The notes: generated by a model from the letters alone, not told the origin. A stretch of 64,000 nt of DNA from Diplonema papillatum (GCA_030068145.1 JAPJBO010000567.1:85575-149574); one strand, 5' to 3'; counted from the stretch's first letter, positions 11,879 to 21,321 are shown. Made by a program: numbers and translations.

Positions 11879-12130
11879 CTACTTGCCGGTGCTGGTGGTC
11901 CTTTGCTCGTCTGCTGAGTGGCCGGCGACTTCTGTCTTTTGGCGCCTGCTTCTTTTTTTGGCCTCGTCTCGAAGTCTCTTCTTCGCCTCTTCCTTCTTTT
12001 CTGCTTGTTTTTCGGCCTTCTTCGCCTTGGCTACCTCCAGCTTCACCTCCTCTTCGACGCGCTTCTGCTGCTTCGTCTGCCGCTCTGTTCTGCGCCGCTG
12101 TCTGCGCAGGTCGGTTGCTTTGGACGTCAA
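11879..12130 (-). pseudogene. Lys/Glu-rich ORF end, possibly the C-terminal tail of the adjacent LINE
   Basis: The minus frame reads about 80 residues rich in K, E, R and Q with coiled-coil character (for example KAKKAEKQAEKKEEAKKR) and a stop at 11879. Its frame continues upstream through a Pro/Thr-rich stretch without an ATG. The LINE at 58484-64000 also ends in a basic Lys-rich tail, and this block lies just 3' of the decayed LINE on the same strand. I infer that it is the tail of that LINE after loss of the RT region. A separate host gene is possible. Confidence 0.4.
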
Positions 12131-12615
12131 GAGAGCCGGTGTGGTCGGTGGGCCAGTTCCCCGTAGTTCCCCCGTAGTTCAACATGGGGGGGGGTGTCTT
12201 TTTTTTTTTTCGTTTCTTGTTTTTTTTGCTGAGTGCTGCAGGGATGCGGCCTTGGGTCCTGGAGAGCATTTCTGAGCTACTTTGCACGTTTTCGTCACAA
12301 AATAAGGACAATTTCGGGTAATTCGAGCGTATCAAGATCAAAGACCCCAGGAGACAAGCCACCTGGTCCAGGCCAAAATCGGTGAATTTCGGGGGGTAAT
12401 TCCTTTGTGGCGATCACTTTGTGCAGTCGGCCCTGGCGAAGGTGGGGCGGAAGAGCTACGAAGGTGCAGTATTACGGCCCCAACTTGCGCAGAGCGGCCA
12501 TGTGCTATGCGTGCCCCGAAGAGGAAGGAATAGGATGAGAAGGAAGGACAGACTGGGAGTCACGGTTCGACAGGTAGTGACAGAATCAGCTGCGGTAAGG
12601 AGAGCAGGAAATGTT
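12131..12615. other. Junction region between LINE fragment and Lys-rich tail
   Basis: It contains a G run (about 12186-12193) and T runs (12199-12230) and no recognisable reverse transcriptase. If the flanking pieces belong to one LINE, about 2-3 kb of RT and RNase H sequence has been lost here. Confidence 0.4.
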
Positions 12616-13074
12616 CTACCAGAGGCCCCGCGCCCGCCGGGTTTCGAAGCGATCGCGGGACCGGAGACCCGCCCCCGTTCGCAACACCCCCGACGGTCCG
12701 GCGCAGATGGTTGTCAGACATCGTCTGCTCGCATCGGCCCTCTCGTTCAGTTTGTCTCGGTACTTCGTAAACCTGGCCGCCGATCCTTCCCTTCCGAGTC
12801 TACTCGTCTCTTCCCGCAATGCCGTGAGAAGCTGCTTCGCCTCCTCATGATCCGGGAATCCCATCCTTCTGTCCCTTGGCCACCTTTCATGCACGCCTGT
12901 GCCAGCCGTCTGCTGTTCTGCCAGCAACGGGATACTTCATGCGGAACTGCCTCCGGCCCGCGTCGCTGCGCAAGGTAGCTGCAGATGCGTTCCATCCGGT
13001 GGATGGCCTTCCGGAGCCGTAGCTGTCTGTTGTTCGACCCGTCGCTCGCGGTGCTTGCCGTGATACAGACTCTC

Positions 13075-14982
13075 TTAGGCGACGTCTTTATCCCCCGGCC
13101 GGTACTCCTTCCCCTCTTCCGCAGGGATTCCGAAGGCATCCTGCAAGTACTGCTCACTGACTCGTGACCACTCGAGCCAGGCCTCTTCCACTCGCTGTGC
13201 TGCCAGCCGTTCTGCGAAATCGGAGTTGGTCAGTCTCTGTACGGCTTCCCTGTTAGCTTCTGTGTCCGAGAGGCCCCACTTGGGTCCCCCCTCGGTAGGG
13301 ATTTCCCGCGGTACTTTAAATCGCCACACGATTTGGCGCAGCGCCGCAATGTCCAGGGTCATTGTCACGAGCCGGTGTCCCGGTACGTTCACCGCGGTGG
13401 TGACGCATTGACGGAAAGCTCCCGTCGTTATTCGGTTGAGGAGTATGCGGTCGATCCTCGTGCCTGTCGTCCGGGCGCTGGTAAAGGTCGGTGGTGGCGG
13501 TGTGTCACCGGTACGCGCATGGTGCAGTTCCGCTGCGTCGGACCATCCGTTCCTTAGTGCCTTCCGCAGCACAGGGGACCGGTCTTCTTCCGTGTTCAGG
13601 TCACCCATCACCATTATGGGGACGTCACCGAGGCTATCTGCCGCTGCGAAGAGGATCTTCTCCAGCATGTCCTCACGCTCCTCGCTCTCCGCCCTCCCGT
13701 TTCCGGAAGGGCAGTAGACATTGAACACGTGCACGAACGTGTTGCCGGCCCCTGTTGCTACTACCGTATGGCTCACTCGGTCCGGGGACCGTATTGCTGC
13801 GTGCGAGAGCGCCGTCATCGTATCGTACGCAGGTATCGGTCTCAGTACTAGAGTGGAGAGCCCTCCGTTCGCGGCGTTCACCGTCGAGCGACTACCGGAG
13901 TTTCTACAGAGTCTTCCGGGAGGCGGCAGGCCCCAGTGGCAGCACCATTTCCGCAGGTATTCCTCCGCCTGCGCCCGTTTGCACGGAAGGAGTGTCACCT
14001 CCTGGCAGCAGAGAAGATCCGCTTCCACCGCGTCGGCCGCTGGGAGATATTGAAGTAAGCTAGTTACGTTCAACGTCGCGAACTTCATCTCCGTGCGGCC
14101 GGGGCCCGGGTTCTGTTCGATGTCTCCAGCGCTTAACAGCTGCTGTCTAGTAGTTTCCTTAATAGATATAAGAGTTCTTTGGCGATTACACAAGTCAGTA
14201 CGTGGCGCGGGGCTGAACTGTTGCTGGGGGGGTGGGGAGGACGCCTGAGGGCGGGGCGGGGGGGGCATGGGGGGAGTTTCTTGCGGGGTGTCCCGGCCTT
14301 GCAAACGTTGGGAGGCGGCCTCGCGCACGGCCCTGTAGGTGAGCGAGACCCGGTCGCGTGCGACATCATCGGGACGAATCCCGTGTGTCCACAGGCTCCT
14401 GGCCTCGCCTTCCATGTGGCACAGTGTGCCGACCGGCAGGGGGGTTCTCACTCTCCGGCTCCCCCTCTCCCACTCCATGACCGTGTCGCTCAAGAGCGAT
14501 ATGGTTGCTACCCTCGGACCCAGTTCTCTCTGGCCTTTGTGGGGGTTGATCCCCACTCCCCTCCGGTACCAGTTGGCCAGCAACTGGTCCGGCTCCCACC
14601 CGAGGCGGTCACGTATGAGATCCGCCGCTTCTTTCAGGGGCCCCTCGGGGATACCCCGTTCCAGTCTGACCGGGGGTCCGCCCTGTCGGTAGGCGTGTCC
14701 CCACTGCTGGGTCTCTCTGCTTTGTTCTCCCCCCAGCCTCCTCCAAGTGGCTTTCGGCCCGAGCTCGGGTACTCGGCTCAGTCTGTCCAGAAGATCCCGA
14801 GGGACCGGGGATTGCTCCCTCCACCCTGACAGGGCCGGCACGCTGGCCTTTTTGGGGGGATTGTTTGTGCGCTGCGGGTAAATTTCCCGGGCTAATGAGG
14901 CCTGGCGCGTTGTGGGAGAGAGGGGGGCAAAAAGAAGAAGAAGAAGAAGAAGAGGGATCGCCACCACCTTCGCCTGCTCCAT
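13075..14982 (-). CDS. LINE ORF, 5' half: AlkB-like + 2A + AP endonuclease
   Basis: The 635 residues start at the ATG at 14982; a poly-Leu run just after it comes from a CTT repeat. Residues 88-222 read as an AlkB-type 2-oxoglutarate/Fe(II) dioxygenase close to the ALKBH8 subtype: NWYRRGVGINPH, then SLLSDTVMEW, GEARSLWTHGI and RVSLTYR. They supply His148, His200, Arg211 and Arg217. The metal-binding Asp of HxD is Gly150 here. A Pro/Gln-rich linker (230-265) leads to GDIEQNPGP (286-294), a canonical 2A ribosome-skipping sequence that would split the product into AlkB and endonuclease parts. Residues 299-545 are an endonuclease/exonuclease/phosphatase domain with CQE, MGDLNTE and TRIDRILLN, and PGH replacing the usual SDH. 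The ORF stops at 13075 after a frame change in the linker before RT. Confidence 0.9.
   Translation of the reverse strand: MEQAKVVAIPLLLLLLLFAPLSPTTRQASLAREIYPQRTNNPPKKASVPALSGWREQSPVPRDLLDRLSRVPELGPKATWRRLGGEQSRETQQWGHAYRQGGPPVRLERGIPEGPLKEAADLIRDRLGWEPDQLLANWYRRGVGINPHKGQRELGPRVATISLLSDTVMEWERGSRRVRTPLPVGTLCHMEGEARSLWTHGIRPDDVARDRVSLTYRAVREAASQRLQGRDTPQETPPMPPPPRPQASSPPPQQQFSPAPRTDLCNRQRTLISIKETTRQQLLSAGDIEQNPGPGRTEMKFATLNVTSLLQYLPAADAVEADLLCCQEVTLLPCKRAQAEEYLRKWCCHWGLPPPGRLCRNSGSRSTVNAANGGLSTLVLRPIPAYDTMTALSHAAIRSPDRVSHTVVATGAGNTFVHVFNVYCPSGNGRAESEEREDMLEKILFAAADSLGDVPIMVMGDLNTEEDRSPVLRKALRNGWSDAAELHHARTGDTPPPPTFTSARTTGTRIDRILLNRITTGAFRQCVTTAVNVPGHRLVTMTLDIAALRQIVWRFKVPREIPTEGGPKWGLSDTEANREAVQRLTNSDFAERLAAQRVEEAWLEWSRVSEQYLQDAFGIPAEEGKEYRPGDKDVA
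14101..14124 (-). other. 2A ribosome-skipping peptide, DIEQNPGP
   Basis: The codons on the minus strand give D-I-E-Q-N-P-G-P preceded by LLSAG, an exact match to the DxExNPGP consensus. Skipping would occur between the last Gly and Pro. 2A peptides upstream of the endonuclease are known in other non-LTR elements, such as trypanosome L1Tc. Here it separates an AlkB-like domain from the endonuclease. Confidence 0.93.
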
Positions 14983-15036
14983 CGTCGAACTGCGTGCTGG
15001 GACTCACGCGCTGGGCGGCCTGCATCGGCCTCGCAG

Positions 15037-15616
15037 GCCCTGGCGAACGACGGCCAGCACCTCCTCTACCACCTCTCGTGCATCCTACATCTGATGGACG
15101 ACACCTCCGACCAAGAGGGGATGGTGCGGCTCGCGGAGAGCACCCTGCACCGCATGGTGGTGCTCAAAACAGCCCTCAAGGCGGGCTGGTCCGTTGCGGC
15201 GGACCTCCAGAAGGGGTGCCACGAGGAGGACGAGGTGCCCGCCTACTCGCTGCCACCCCCAGCGGATGCGGCTGCCGGCGGCGGAGGTGGACGAGCTACC
15301 GCAGCCGGCGGCCCCGCCAGCGGACGCGGCCGGACAGAAGAAGAGGAAGACGCCGGAGCCGGCAGCGGACGAGCCGGAACCCGCTGGGGACGATGTCCCA
15401 ATAGACGGTGCAGAGGCGGGCGGGCACGTCCACGCCTTCGGGAGCCCGGCGAAGGCCACCGCCGGCTTCTCCTGCGCCCTATGCGGGAAGAAGAAGGCGA
15501 AGGGCCAGATCCGCACGACATGCGAGGGCTGCAACGTCGGCGCGTGCAAGGCGTGTGCGGGTCGACTGCCACCGCGACCCGTCCCCGGCGCCAGTTGTGG
15601 CCCCGCCACCCATTGA
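15037..15616 (+). CDS. Gene B: exon(s) ending in a cysteine-rich zinc-binding domain
   Basis: The function is unknown. A candidate acceptor (CCTCGCAG) ends at 15036, and from there the frame reads a helical segment (ALANDGQHLLYHLSCILHLM, then AESTLHRMVVLKTALKAGW). High GC3 supports coding. After HEEDE the frame shifts. A 28-nt GT...AG stretch (15235-15262), if removed, restores one frame: RMRLPAAEVDELPQ, a Lys-rich stretch, and a terminal domain CALCGKKK...TTCEGCNVGACKAC with six cysteines (CxxC, CxxC, CxxxCxxC), ending at TGA 15614-15616. This cysteine pattern resembles the C-terminal cysteine-rich domain of piggyBac-type transposases, but no DDE catalytic core is present here, so a host gene is equally possible. 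Upstream exons are not identified; the decayed LINE starts only 55 bp away on the other strand. Confidence 0.55.
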
Positions 15617-16047
15617 GGAGCCGATTTTCTCCATCTTCCTCTTTTTTCTCTTGCATGCTGCAAATGTCAGTGATGCACGCCATCAATTACGCTGCCAAAG
15701 GTGTCTTCGGCCCACTTCCTATCTTCCTTGCTTAGTAGAGCTGGGTTGCGCTGCAGCACAACCTTCGCTCGCAAGTATTCATCCGAGACGTTCCGGTGTC
15801 GGATACGCTGCAGACATTCCTTGATGGGAGAGCAGACGCCCTCGGAAACTCCACAGTTTTAAGTTTTTTGCAAATATTTGCATATAAATATATAAAAAAC
15901 GATCGTTTCTTTTCTTCTCAAATTTTCCTGTCGTAATTATGAACCAACCAATGTTTGGCGCGTCTATTTCTTGTGTAAAATCGACTTCGGTGGCCAGATT
16001 TATTTCTAAAAATGTTGGCCGGAAATAACCGCTCGTGCTCTTGCCAC
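15617..16047. other. 3' flank of gene B
   Basis: This is probable 3' UTR followed by AT-rich sequence (about 15855-15960, including a TATAAATATATAAAAAAC run). No further ORF is recognised. Confidence 0.4.
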
Positions 16048-16318
16048 GTTCCGCCGATCACCCTCACGGAGGCGACGCAGTCGTCGGTGAACACGACGCC
16101 GCGGACCAACACGTCGACGTCGACGACCAAAAGCACGGTGTCCCACCGCCTCCAGCACCTGCGCAACCCGAAGAACACCCGGCGCTGCTCGGCGTCGCCG
16201 AGGAGGAGGCCGACGCCCGCAGCTCCCTCCAGTAGGTGCAGAACCGGCACTTCCGCGCAATCTGCGTCGAGGAAGACGTTGCGCTGCTGCGGATCTTCCG
16301 GAGGTTTCTTTTTTGTGT
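16048..16318 (+). pseudogene. Partial copy of the gene A 3' end, including the exon/intron junction
   Basis: Matches gene A from about 11132 to 11440 (CCGATCACCCTCACGGAGGC onward), with two internal deletions and an in-frame stop. The copy extends across the putative donor into GGTTTCTTTTTT before diverging. It lies 5 kb downstream of gene A in the same orientation, so the gene has a copy of its start on its 5' side and a copy of its end on its 3' side. Confidence 0.88.
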
Positions 16319-16454
16319 TGTTGCAACAGTGGATTGTTGGTACTAAAAATTAGTAGTTGGCGGTATATTGTTTCTCCCCCTCTGGCCTCCTTCCTCCTTC
16401 GAAGTAAGCACAAGGCAGCCCTCGAGTGTTCTCCAAAAAAAACACCATTCAGAT

Positions 16455-18100
16455 TCGACACAGTCCTGAGGCTAGAGAGAAGTGGTCGCAAAACTGTCTG
16501 TGACGCATTCCGCGCCTCGTTCGACGACGTGCTGCTGGCAGGGTTTCGGGAGCAGATCCTCGAGTACCCGAGGGCGGCTCGGGAGCTGCTCGCCGACGTC
16601 GACGAAGACGCGTCCGACGCCCGCTCCTCTCTGTGCGGAGAAGAGCGGGTCGCCCGGCTGCTGCTGCACGAAGAGAAGCTCCACGACGCGGCGAAGACCG
16701 CCGCCGCCGGCCACCGGCGCTGCAGCCTGACCCTCTGACTAGCTCAAACAAATTCCGCATACCACACGTAACATGTATATTATATGCGATACCATAAAGA
16801 AGCCCTTTCGACGACTGCCACCCGGAGACTTCAAAGCCCCGGGCCCTCAAGCGAACGAATATTCACTCTAAACCAGCATGAACCAGCATAAACCAGCATG
16901 CAGGTGCGTGGTGTCGGTCACCGTCGTTCAAAAAGTTCACTAGCAAACAAAGAACCTAAACACGGATCCTTAAAACTCGAAACAGTCTAAAGCAAAACAC
17001 CCCGCTCAGGTTTGACACAGTCGTGATGCTTGAAGAGAGAAGTAGTCGCAAAACTGTCTGTGATGAGTTCCGCGCCTCGTTCGACGACGTGCTGCTGGCA
17101 GGGTTTCGGGAGCGGAAGCAGATCCTCGAGTACCTGAGGGCGGCTCGGGAGTTGCTCGCCGACGTCGACGAAGACGCGTCCGACGCCCGCTCCTCTCTGT
17201 GCGGAGAAGAGCGGGTCGCCCGGCTGCTGCTGCACGAAGAGAAGCTCCACGACGCGGCGAAGACCGCCGCCGCCGGCCACCGGCGCTGCAGCCTTACCCC
17301 CCTGACTAGCTCAAACAAATTCCGCCTACTAGTATACGATACCATAAAGAAGCCCTTCCGACGACTGCTACCCGGAGACTTCAAAGCCCCGGGCCCTCAA
17401 GCGAACGAATATTCACTCTTAACCAGCATGTAGGTGCGTGTCGGTCACCGTCGTTCAACAAGTTGACTAGCAAACAAAGAACCAAAACACGAATCCTTAA
17501 AACTCGAAACAGTCTAAAGCAAAACACCCCGCTCAGGTCGATACAGTCGTGATGCTTGAAGAGAGAAGTAGTCGCAAAACTGTCTGTGATGAGTTCCGCG
17601 CCTCGTTCGACGACGTGCTGCTGGCAGGGTTTCGGGAGCGGAAGCAGATCCTCGAGTACCTGAGGGCGGCTCGGGAGTTGCTCGCCGCGTCGACGAAGAC
17701 GCGTCCGACGCCCGCTCCTCTCTGTGCGGAGAAGAGCGGGTCGCCCGGCTGCTGCTGCACGAAGAGAAGCTCCACGACGCGGCGAAGACCGCCGCCGCCG
17801 GCCACCGGCGCTGCAGCCTGACCCTCTGACTAGCTCAAACAAATTCCGCATACCACACGTAACATGTATATTATATGCGATACCATAAAGAAGCCCTTTC
17901 GACGACTGCCACCCGGAGACTTCAAAGCCCCGGGCCCTCAAGCGAACGAATATTCACTCTAAACCAGCATGAACCAGCATAAACCAGCATGCAGGTGCGT
18001 GGTGTCGGTCACCGTCGTTCAAAAAGTTGACTAGCAAACAAAGAACCAAAACACGAATCCTTAAAACTCGAAACAGTCTAAAGCAAAGCACCCCGCTCAG
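16455..18100 (+). pseudogene. Three tandem truncated copies of the gene C 5' exon part
   Basis: Copies at about 16455-16740, 17010-17300 and 17540-17830 each match gene C from its putative acceptor to codon CSLTL (about 18393). Copies 1 and 3 then break off at the same base into TGACTAGCTC; copy 2 breaks off into similar sequence. Each copy is followed by a shared spacer of about 240-275 bp: a CCCGGAGACTTCAAAGCCCC block, an AACCAGCATG run, GGTGTCGGTCACCGTCG, an AGCAAACAAAGAAC block, and an ACTCGAAACAGTCTAAAG block ending CCCCGCTCAG. The unit length is 525-570 bp. Copies 2 and 3 are nearly identical to the gene; copy 1 is more diverged. Confidence 0.92.
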
Positions 18101-19400
18101 GTTCGATACAGTCGTGATGCTTGAAGAAAGAAGTAGTCGCAAAACTGTCTGTGATGAGTTCCGCGCCTCGTTCGACGACGTGCTGCTGGCAGGGTTTCGG
18201 GAGCGGAAGCAGATCCTCGAGTACCTGAGGGCGGCTCGGGAGTTGCTCGCCGACGTTGACGAAGACGCGTCCGACGCCCGCTCCTCTCTGTGCGGAGAAG
18301 AGCGGGTCGCCCGGCTGCTGCTGCACGAAGAGAAGCTCCACGACGCGGCGAAGACCGCCGCCGCCGGCCACCGGCGCTGCAGCCTGACCCTCGACGCCTG
18401 CCCAGCGTCCGCCGGCGTCCTGCACGAGGAGGAGGCGCAAAGGCGGTGGATCGAGCGCTTCTTCGCGCAGAGCTGCGCCGCCCTGCTGGTGACGCGGCAG
18501 CTGTTCCTGGTTCGCTGCTTGGAGTCGGAGGCCAGGGGCCACATCGCGGAAGAGTACGACTCTTCTGTCGAGCTTCTCGAGGGGTTGACCCTCGCCCGCG
18601 GCTGCCCGAGCCCTGGCGGCAGCTGGAGGGTCCGCCGGGCATCCGCCAGCTCGTGCGGCGAAACAGCCACCCACGCCGGGAGTGAACCCTGCTGCTCGAG
18701 CACCGCGAGTACCAACCTGTGGGACGCGGGCCCTGGCTCGCTTTACTCGCCGTCGCCCGAAGCCACGGTCCGAGACCCAGTTCTCGATCCGGACCACGCG
18801 AAAAAGCCGTTTTCCGGGCTGCGGCAGGTCGAATCCCGCGAGAACCAGGCCCGGAGGTCGCTCGCTGCCGCCGAAGCCGACGTGTTCGCGGTCATCCTCA
18901 ACCACGTGACCTTGCACAAGATCAACTCGGCGCACCGGCTCGCGCCGCGGCGGCACGCGCCGCGGGTTTCCCCCCCGTCGAGCGTGACCCTCCTCTACTT
19001 CCACACCGAGTGCGACGCTGAGCGCGCCCGGGTCTGCGCCCTCGAAGACCGGCACCGGCAGGCACTCCGCCACCAGCACAAGGCCGCGTGCGCGAAGCGA
19101 GTCGTCGTGATGACGCCCAAAACCGCCGAATTCCGGCACGCCGCCGCCTTCGGCGGCGCCGTTCGCGCGCCGGCGGCGGCGCGCGGGGAGAAGAAGCGCG
19201 AGGAGCTGGAAGACGACGAGCTTACCGGGCGGAGCCTGGTGGTGCACATGGAGAGGGATGCGAGGCAGCAGGCGTATCGTGACCGCGACCAGACGTGCCC
19301 TGCCTACAAGCCGAGGCACCCGACTCCTCCTTCGGCTGCTACCGACGGCGACCAAGTGTTCATGACCTTGCGGAAGAAGAAAGCGCTGGGATTAGCCTGA
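18101..19400 (+). CDS. Gene C: GC-rich coding region, unknown function
   Basis: Not recognised. A candidate acceptor (CCCGCTCAG) precedes 18101. The first in-frame ATG is at 18117 (MLEERSSRKTVCDEF). The open frame gives about 428 residues to TGA at 19398-19400. The N-terminal half is strongly helical and charged (FRERKQILEYLRAARELL, then RVARLLLHEEKLHDAAKTA). The middle (codons 165-235) is Ser/Gly-rich and less convincing, and may hide an unrecognised intron. The C-terminal half (ESRENQARRSLAAAEADVF, then LEDRHRQALRHQHKAAC, ending in LRKKKALGLA) has high GC3 and is conserved in the downstream copies, which supports this frame. The protein has no visible membrane segment or signal peptide. The large minus-strand ORF opposite is a shadow. 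Confidence 0.65.
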
Positions 19401-21150
19401 ACCCTCTCAGTCCTTGCAAGTACGCGAATACTGCCGCAAATAGTTGACTGTAAGACTGCAATTTCAAAGCTGAGCAACTTTGCTGCTGGTGATCCAGGTA
19501 GCTGTTCCTGGGTCGCTGCTTGGAGTCAGAGTGTAGATGACCCTGCACAAGGTCAACCCGGCCCACCGGCTCGCGCCGCGGCGGCACGCGCCGCGGGTTT
19601 CCCCCCCGTCGAGCGTGACCCTCCTCTACTTCCACACCGAGTGCGACGCTGAGCGCGCCCGGGTCTGCGCCCTCGAAGACCGGCACCGGCAGGCACTCCG
19701 CCACCAGCACAAGGCCGCGTGCGCGAAGCGAGTCGTCGTGATGACGCCCAAAACCGCCGAATTCCGGCACGCCGCCGCCTTCGGCGGCGCCGTTCGCGCG
19801 CCGGCGGCGGCGCGCGGGGAGAAGAAGCGCGAGGAGCTGGAAGACGACGAGCTTACCGGGCGGAGCCTGGTGGTGCACATGGAGAGGGATGCGAGGCAGC
19901 AGGCGTATCGTGACCGCGACCAGACGTGCCCTGCCTACAAGCCGAGGCACCCGACTCCTCCTTCGGCTGCTACCGACGGCGACCAAGTGTTCATGACCTT
20001 GCGGAAGAAGAAAGCGCTGGGATTAGCCTGAACCCTCTCAGTCCTTGCAAGTACGCGAATACTGCCGCAAATAGTTGACTGTAAGACTGCAATTTCAAAG
20101 CTGAGCAACTTTGCTGCTGGTGATCCAAGTAGCTGTTCCTGGGTCGCTGCTTGGAGTCAGAGTGTAGATGACCCTGCACAAGGTCAACCCGGCCCACCGG
20201 CTTGCTCCGAGGCGACACGCGCCGCGGGTTTCCCCCCCGTCGAGCGTGACCCTCCTCTACTTCCACACCGAGTGCGACGCTGAGCGCGCCCGGGTCTGCG
20301 CCCTCGAAGACCGGCACCGGCAGGCACTCCGCCACCAGCACAAGGCCGCGTGCGCGAAGCGAGTCGTCGTGATGACGCCCAAAACCGCCGAATTCCGGCA
20401 CGCCGCCGCCTTCGGCGGCGCCGTTCGCGCGCCGGCGGCGGCGCGCGAGGAGCTGGAAGACGACGAGCTTACCGGGCGGAGCCTGGTGGTGCACATGGAG
20501 AGGGATGCGAGGCAGCAGGCGTATCGTGACCGCGACCAGACGTGCCCTGCATACAAGCCGAGGCACCCGACTCCTCCTTCGGCTGCTACCGACGGCGACC
20601 AAGTGTTCATGACCTTGCGGAAGAAGAAAGCGCTGGGATTAGCCTGAACCCTCTCAGTCCTTGCAAGTATGCGAATACTGCCGCAAATAGTTGACTCTAA
20701 GACTGCAATCTTCAAGTGAGTGTCTACCCTAAAAGGAGGGCAGAGCGAGCTGAGCAACTTTGCTGCTGGTGATCCAGGTAGCTGTTCCTGGGTCGCTGCT
20801 TGGAGTCAGAGTGTAGATGACCCTGCACAAGGTCAACCCGGCCCGCCGGCTTGCTCCGAGGCGACACGCGCCGCGGGTGTCTCCTCCGTCGAGGGCCTGC
20901 ACGCTTCGTCCTTGCTAGTATGCGAGTTTTGCCGCAAATGGTTGACTCGGAGACTCAAATTCTCAAGTGAACTTCTGCCCTGAAAAAGGACGGCCGCGCG
21001 AGCTGAGTTATTTCTTGCTGGTAACGTGGCTCGCTACTCGCAGTCAGAGTGCCTACAAGCCGAAGCACCCGACTCCTCCTTCGGCTCCTACTGACTGCGA
21101 CCAAGTGTTCATGACCTTGCGGAAGAAGAAAGCGCTCGAATTGGCCTGAA
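19401..21150 (+). pseudogene. Tandem array of gene C 3'-end copies
   Basis: After the gene C stop, a unit repeats with stops at 20031 and 20647 (spacing 631 and 616 bp). Each unit holds about 90 bp of 3' flank, then AGCTGTTCCTGGGTCGCTGC matching gene C near 18499, then a jump to text matching 18904 onward through the stop codon. The second unit has a 15-bp in-frame deletion near 20446. Shorter remnants follow at 20816-20890 and 21048-21150. The copies keep the C-terminal reading frame almost perfectly, so they are young or conserved. Confidence 0.92.
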
Positions 21151-21321
21151 CCCTCTCAGTCCTTGCTAGTATGCGAATACTGCCGCAAATAGTTGACTCT
21201 AAGACTGCAATTTCTAAGCGAACTTCTGCCCTAAAAAAAGGAGGGCAGAGCTGCGCCGCTTTACTGCTGGTGCCGCGGCAGCTGCTCCTCGTCTGCGGGT
21301 CTTTCGCTGAGGGCAACCTTT
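21151..21321. other. Spacer of gene C array type
   Basis: Contains the recurring text GCGAACTTCTGCCCTAAAAA seen between the gene C 3' copies, and a further short match to gene C (CTGCGCCGCTTTACTGCTGG, like 18472 onward). Confidence 0.5.

Larger units (their letters stand above)
12616..14982 (-). mobile_element. Decayed LINE: AlkB-like domain, 2A peptide, AP endonuclease
   Basis: On the minus strand the order is a unique N-terminal region, an AlkB-like domain (about 14317-14721), a 2A peptide (14101-14124), an AP-type endonuclease (about 13348-14088) and part of the endonuclease-RT linker. The linker is read across two frame changes (to the 12747-13157 frame and then the 12616-12927 frame). 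No reverse transcriptase motif remains, so this copy cannot be autonomous. The linker text (VEEAWLEWSRVSEQYL) resembles that of the intact LINE at 58484-64000 (VEETWRLASGPAEEYL), so the two belong to related clades. The real 5' end is not clear. The element lies between gene A and gene B, on the opposite strand. Confidence 0.9.

Noticed and set aside
14910-14982. Poly-Leu signal peptide at the LINE ORF start
   Set aside because: The Leu run comes from a simple GAA/CTT repeat and has no other signal-peptide features.
15037-15616. Gene B as the next exon of gene A
   Set aside because: Gene A ends with two extra bases at its donor while gene B's candidate acceptor is in phase 0, so the two do not join in frame.
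18078-19355. 425-codon minus-strand ORF opposite gene C
   Set aside because: A shadow of the GC3-rich plus-strand frame.
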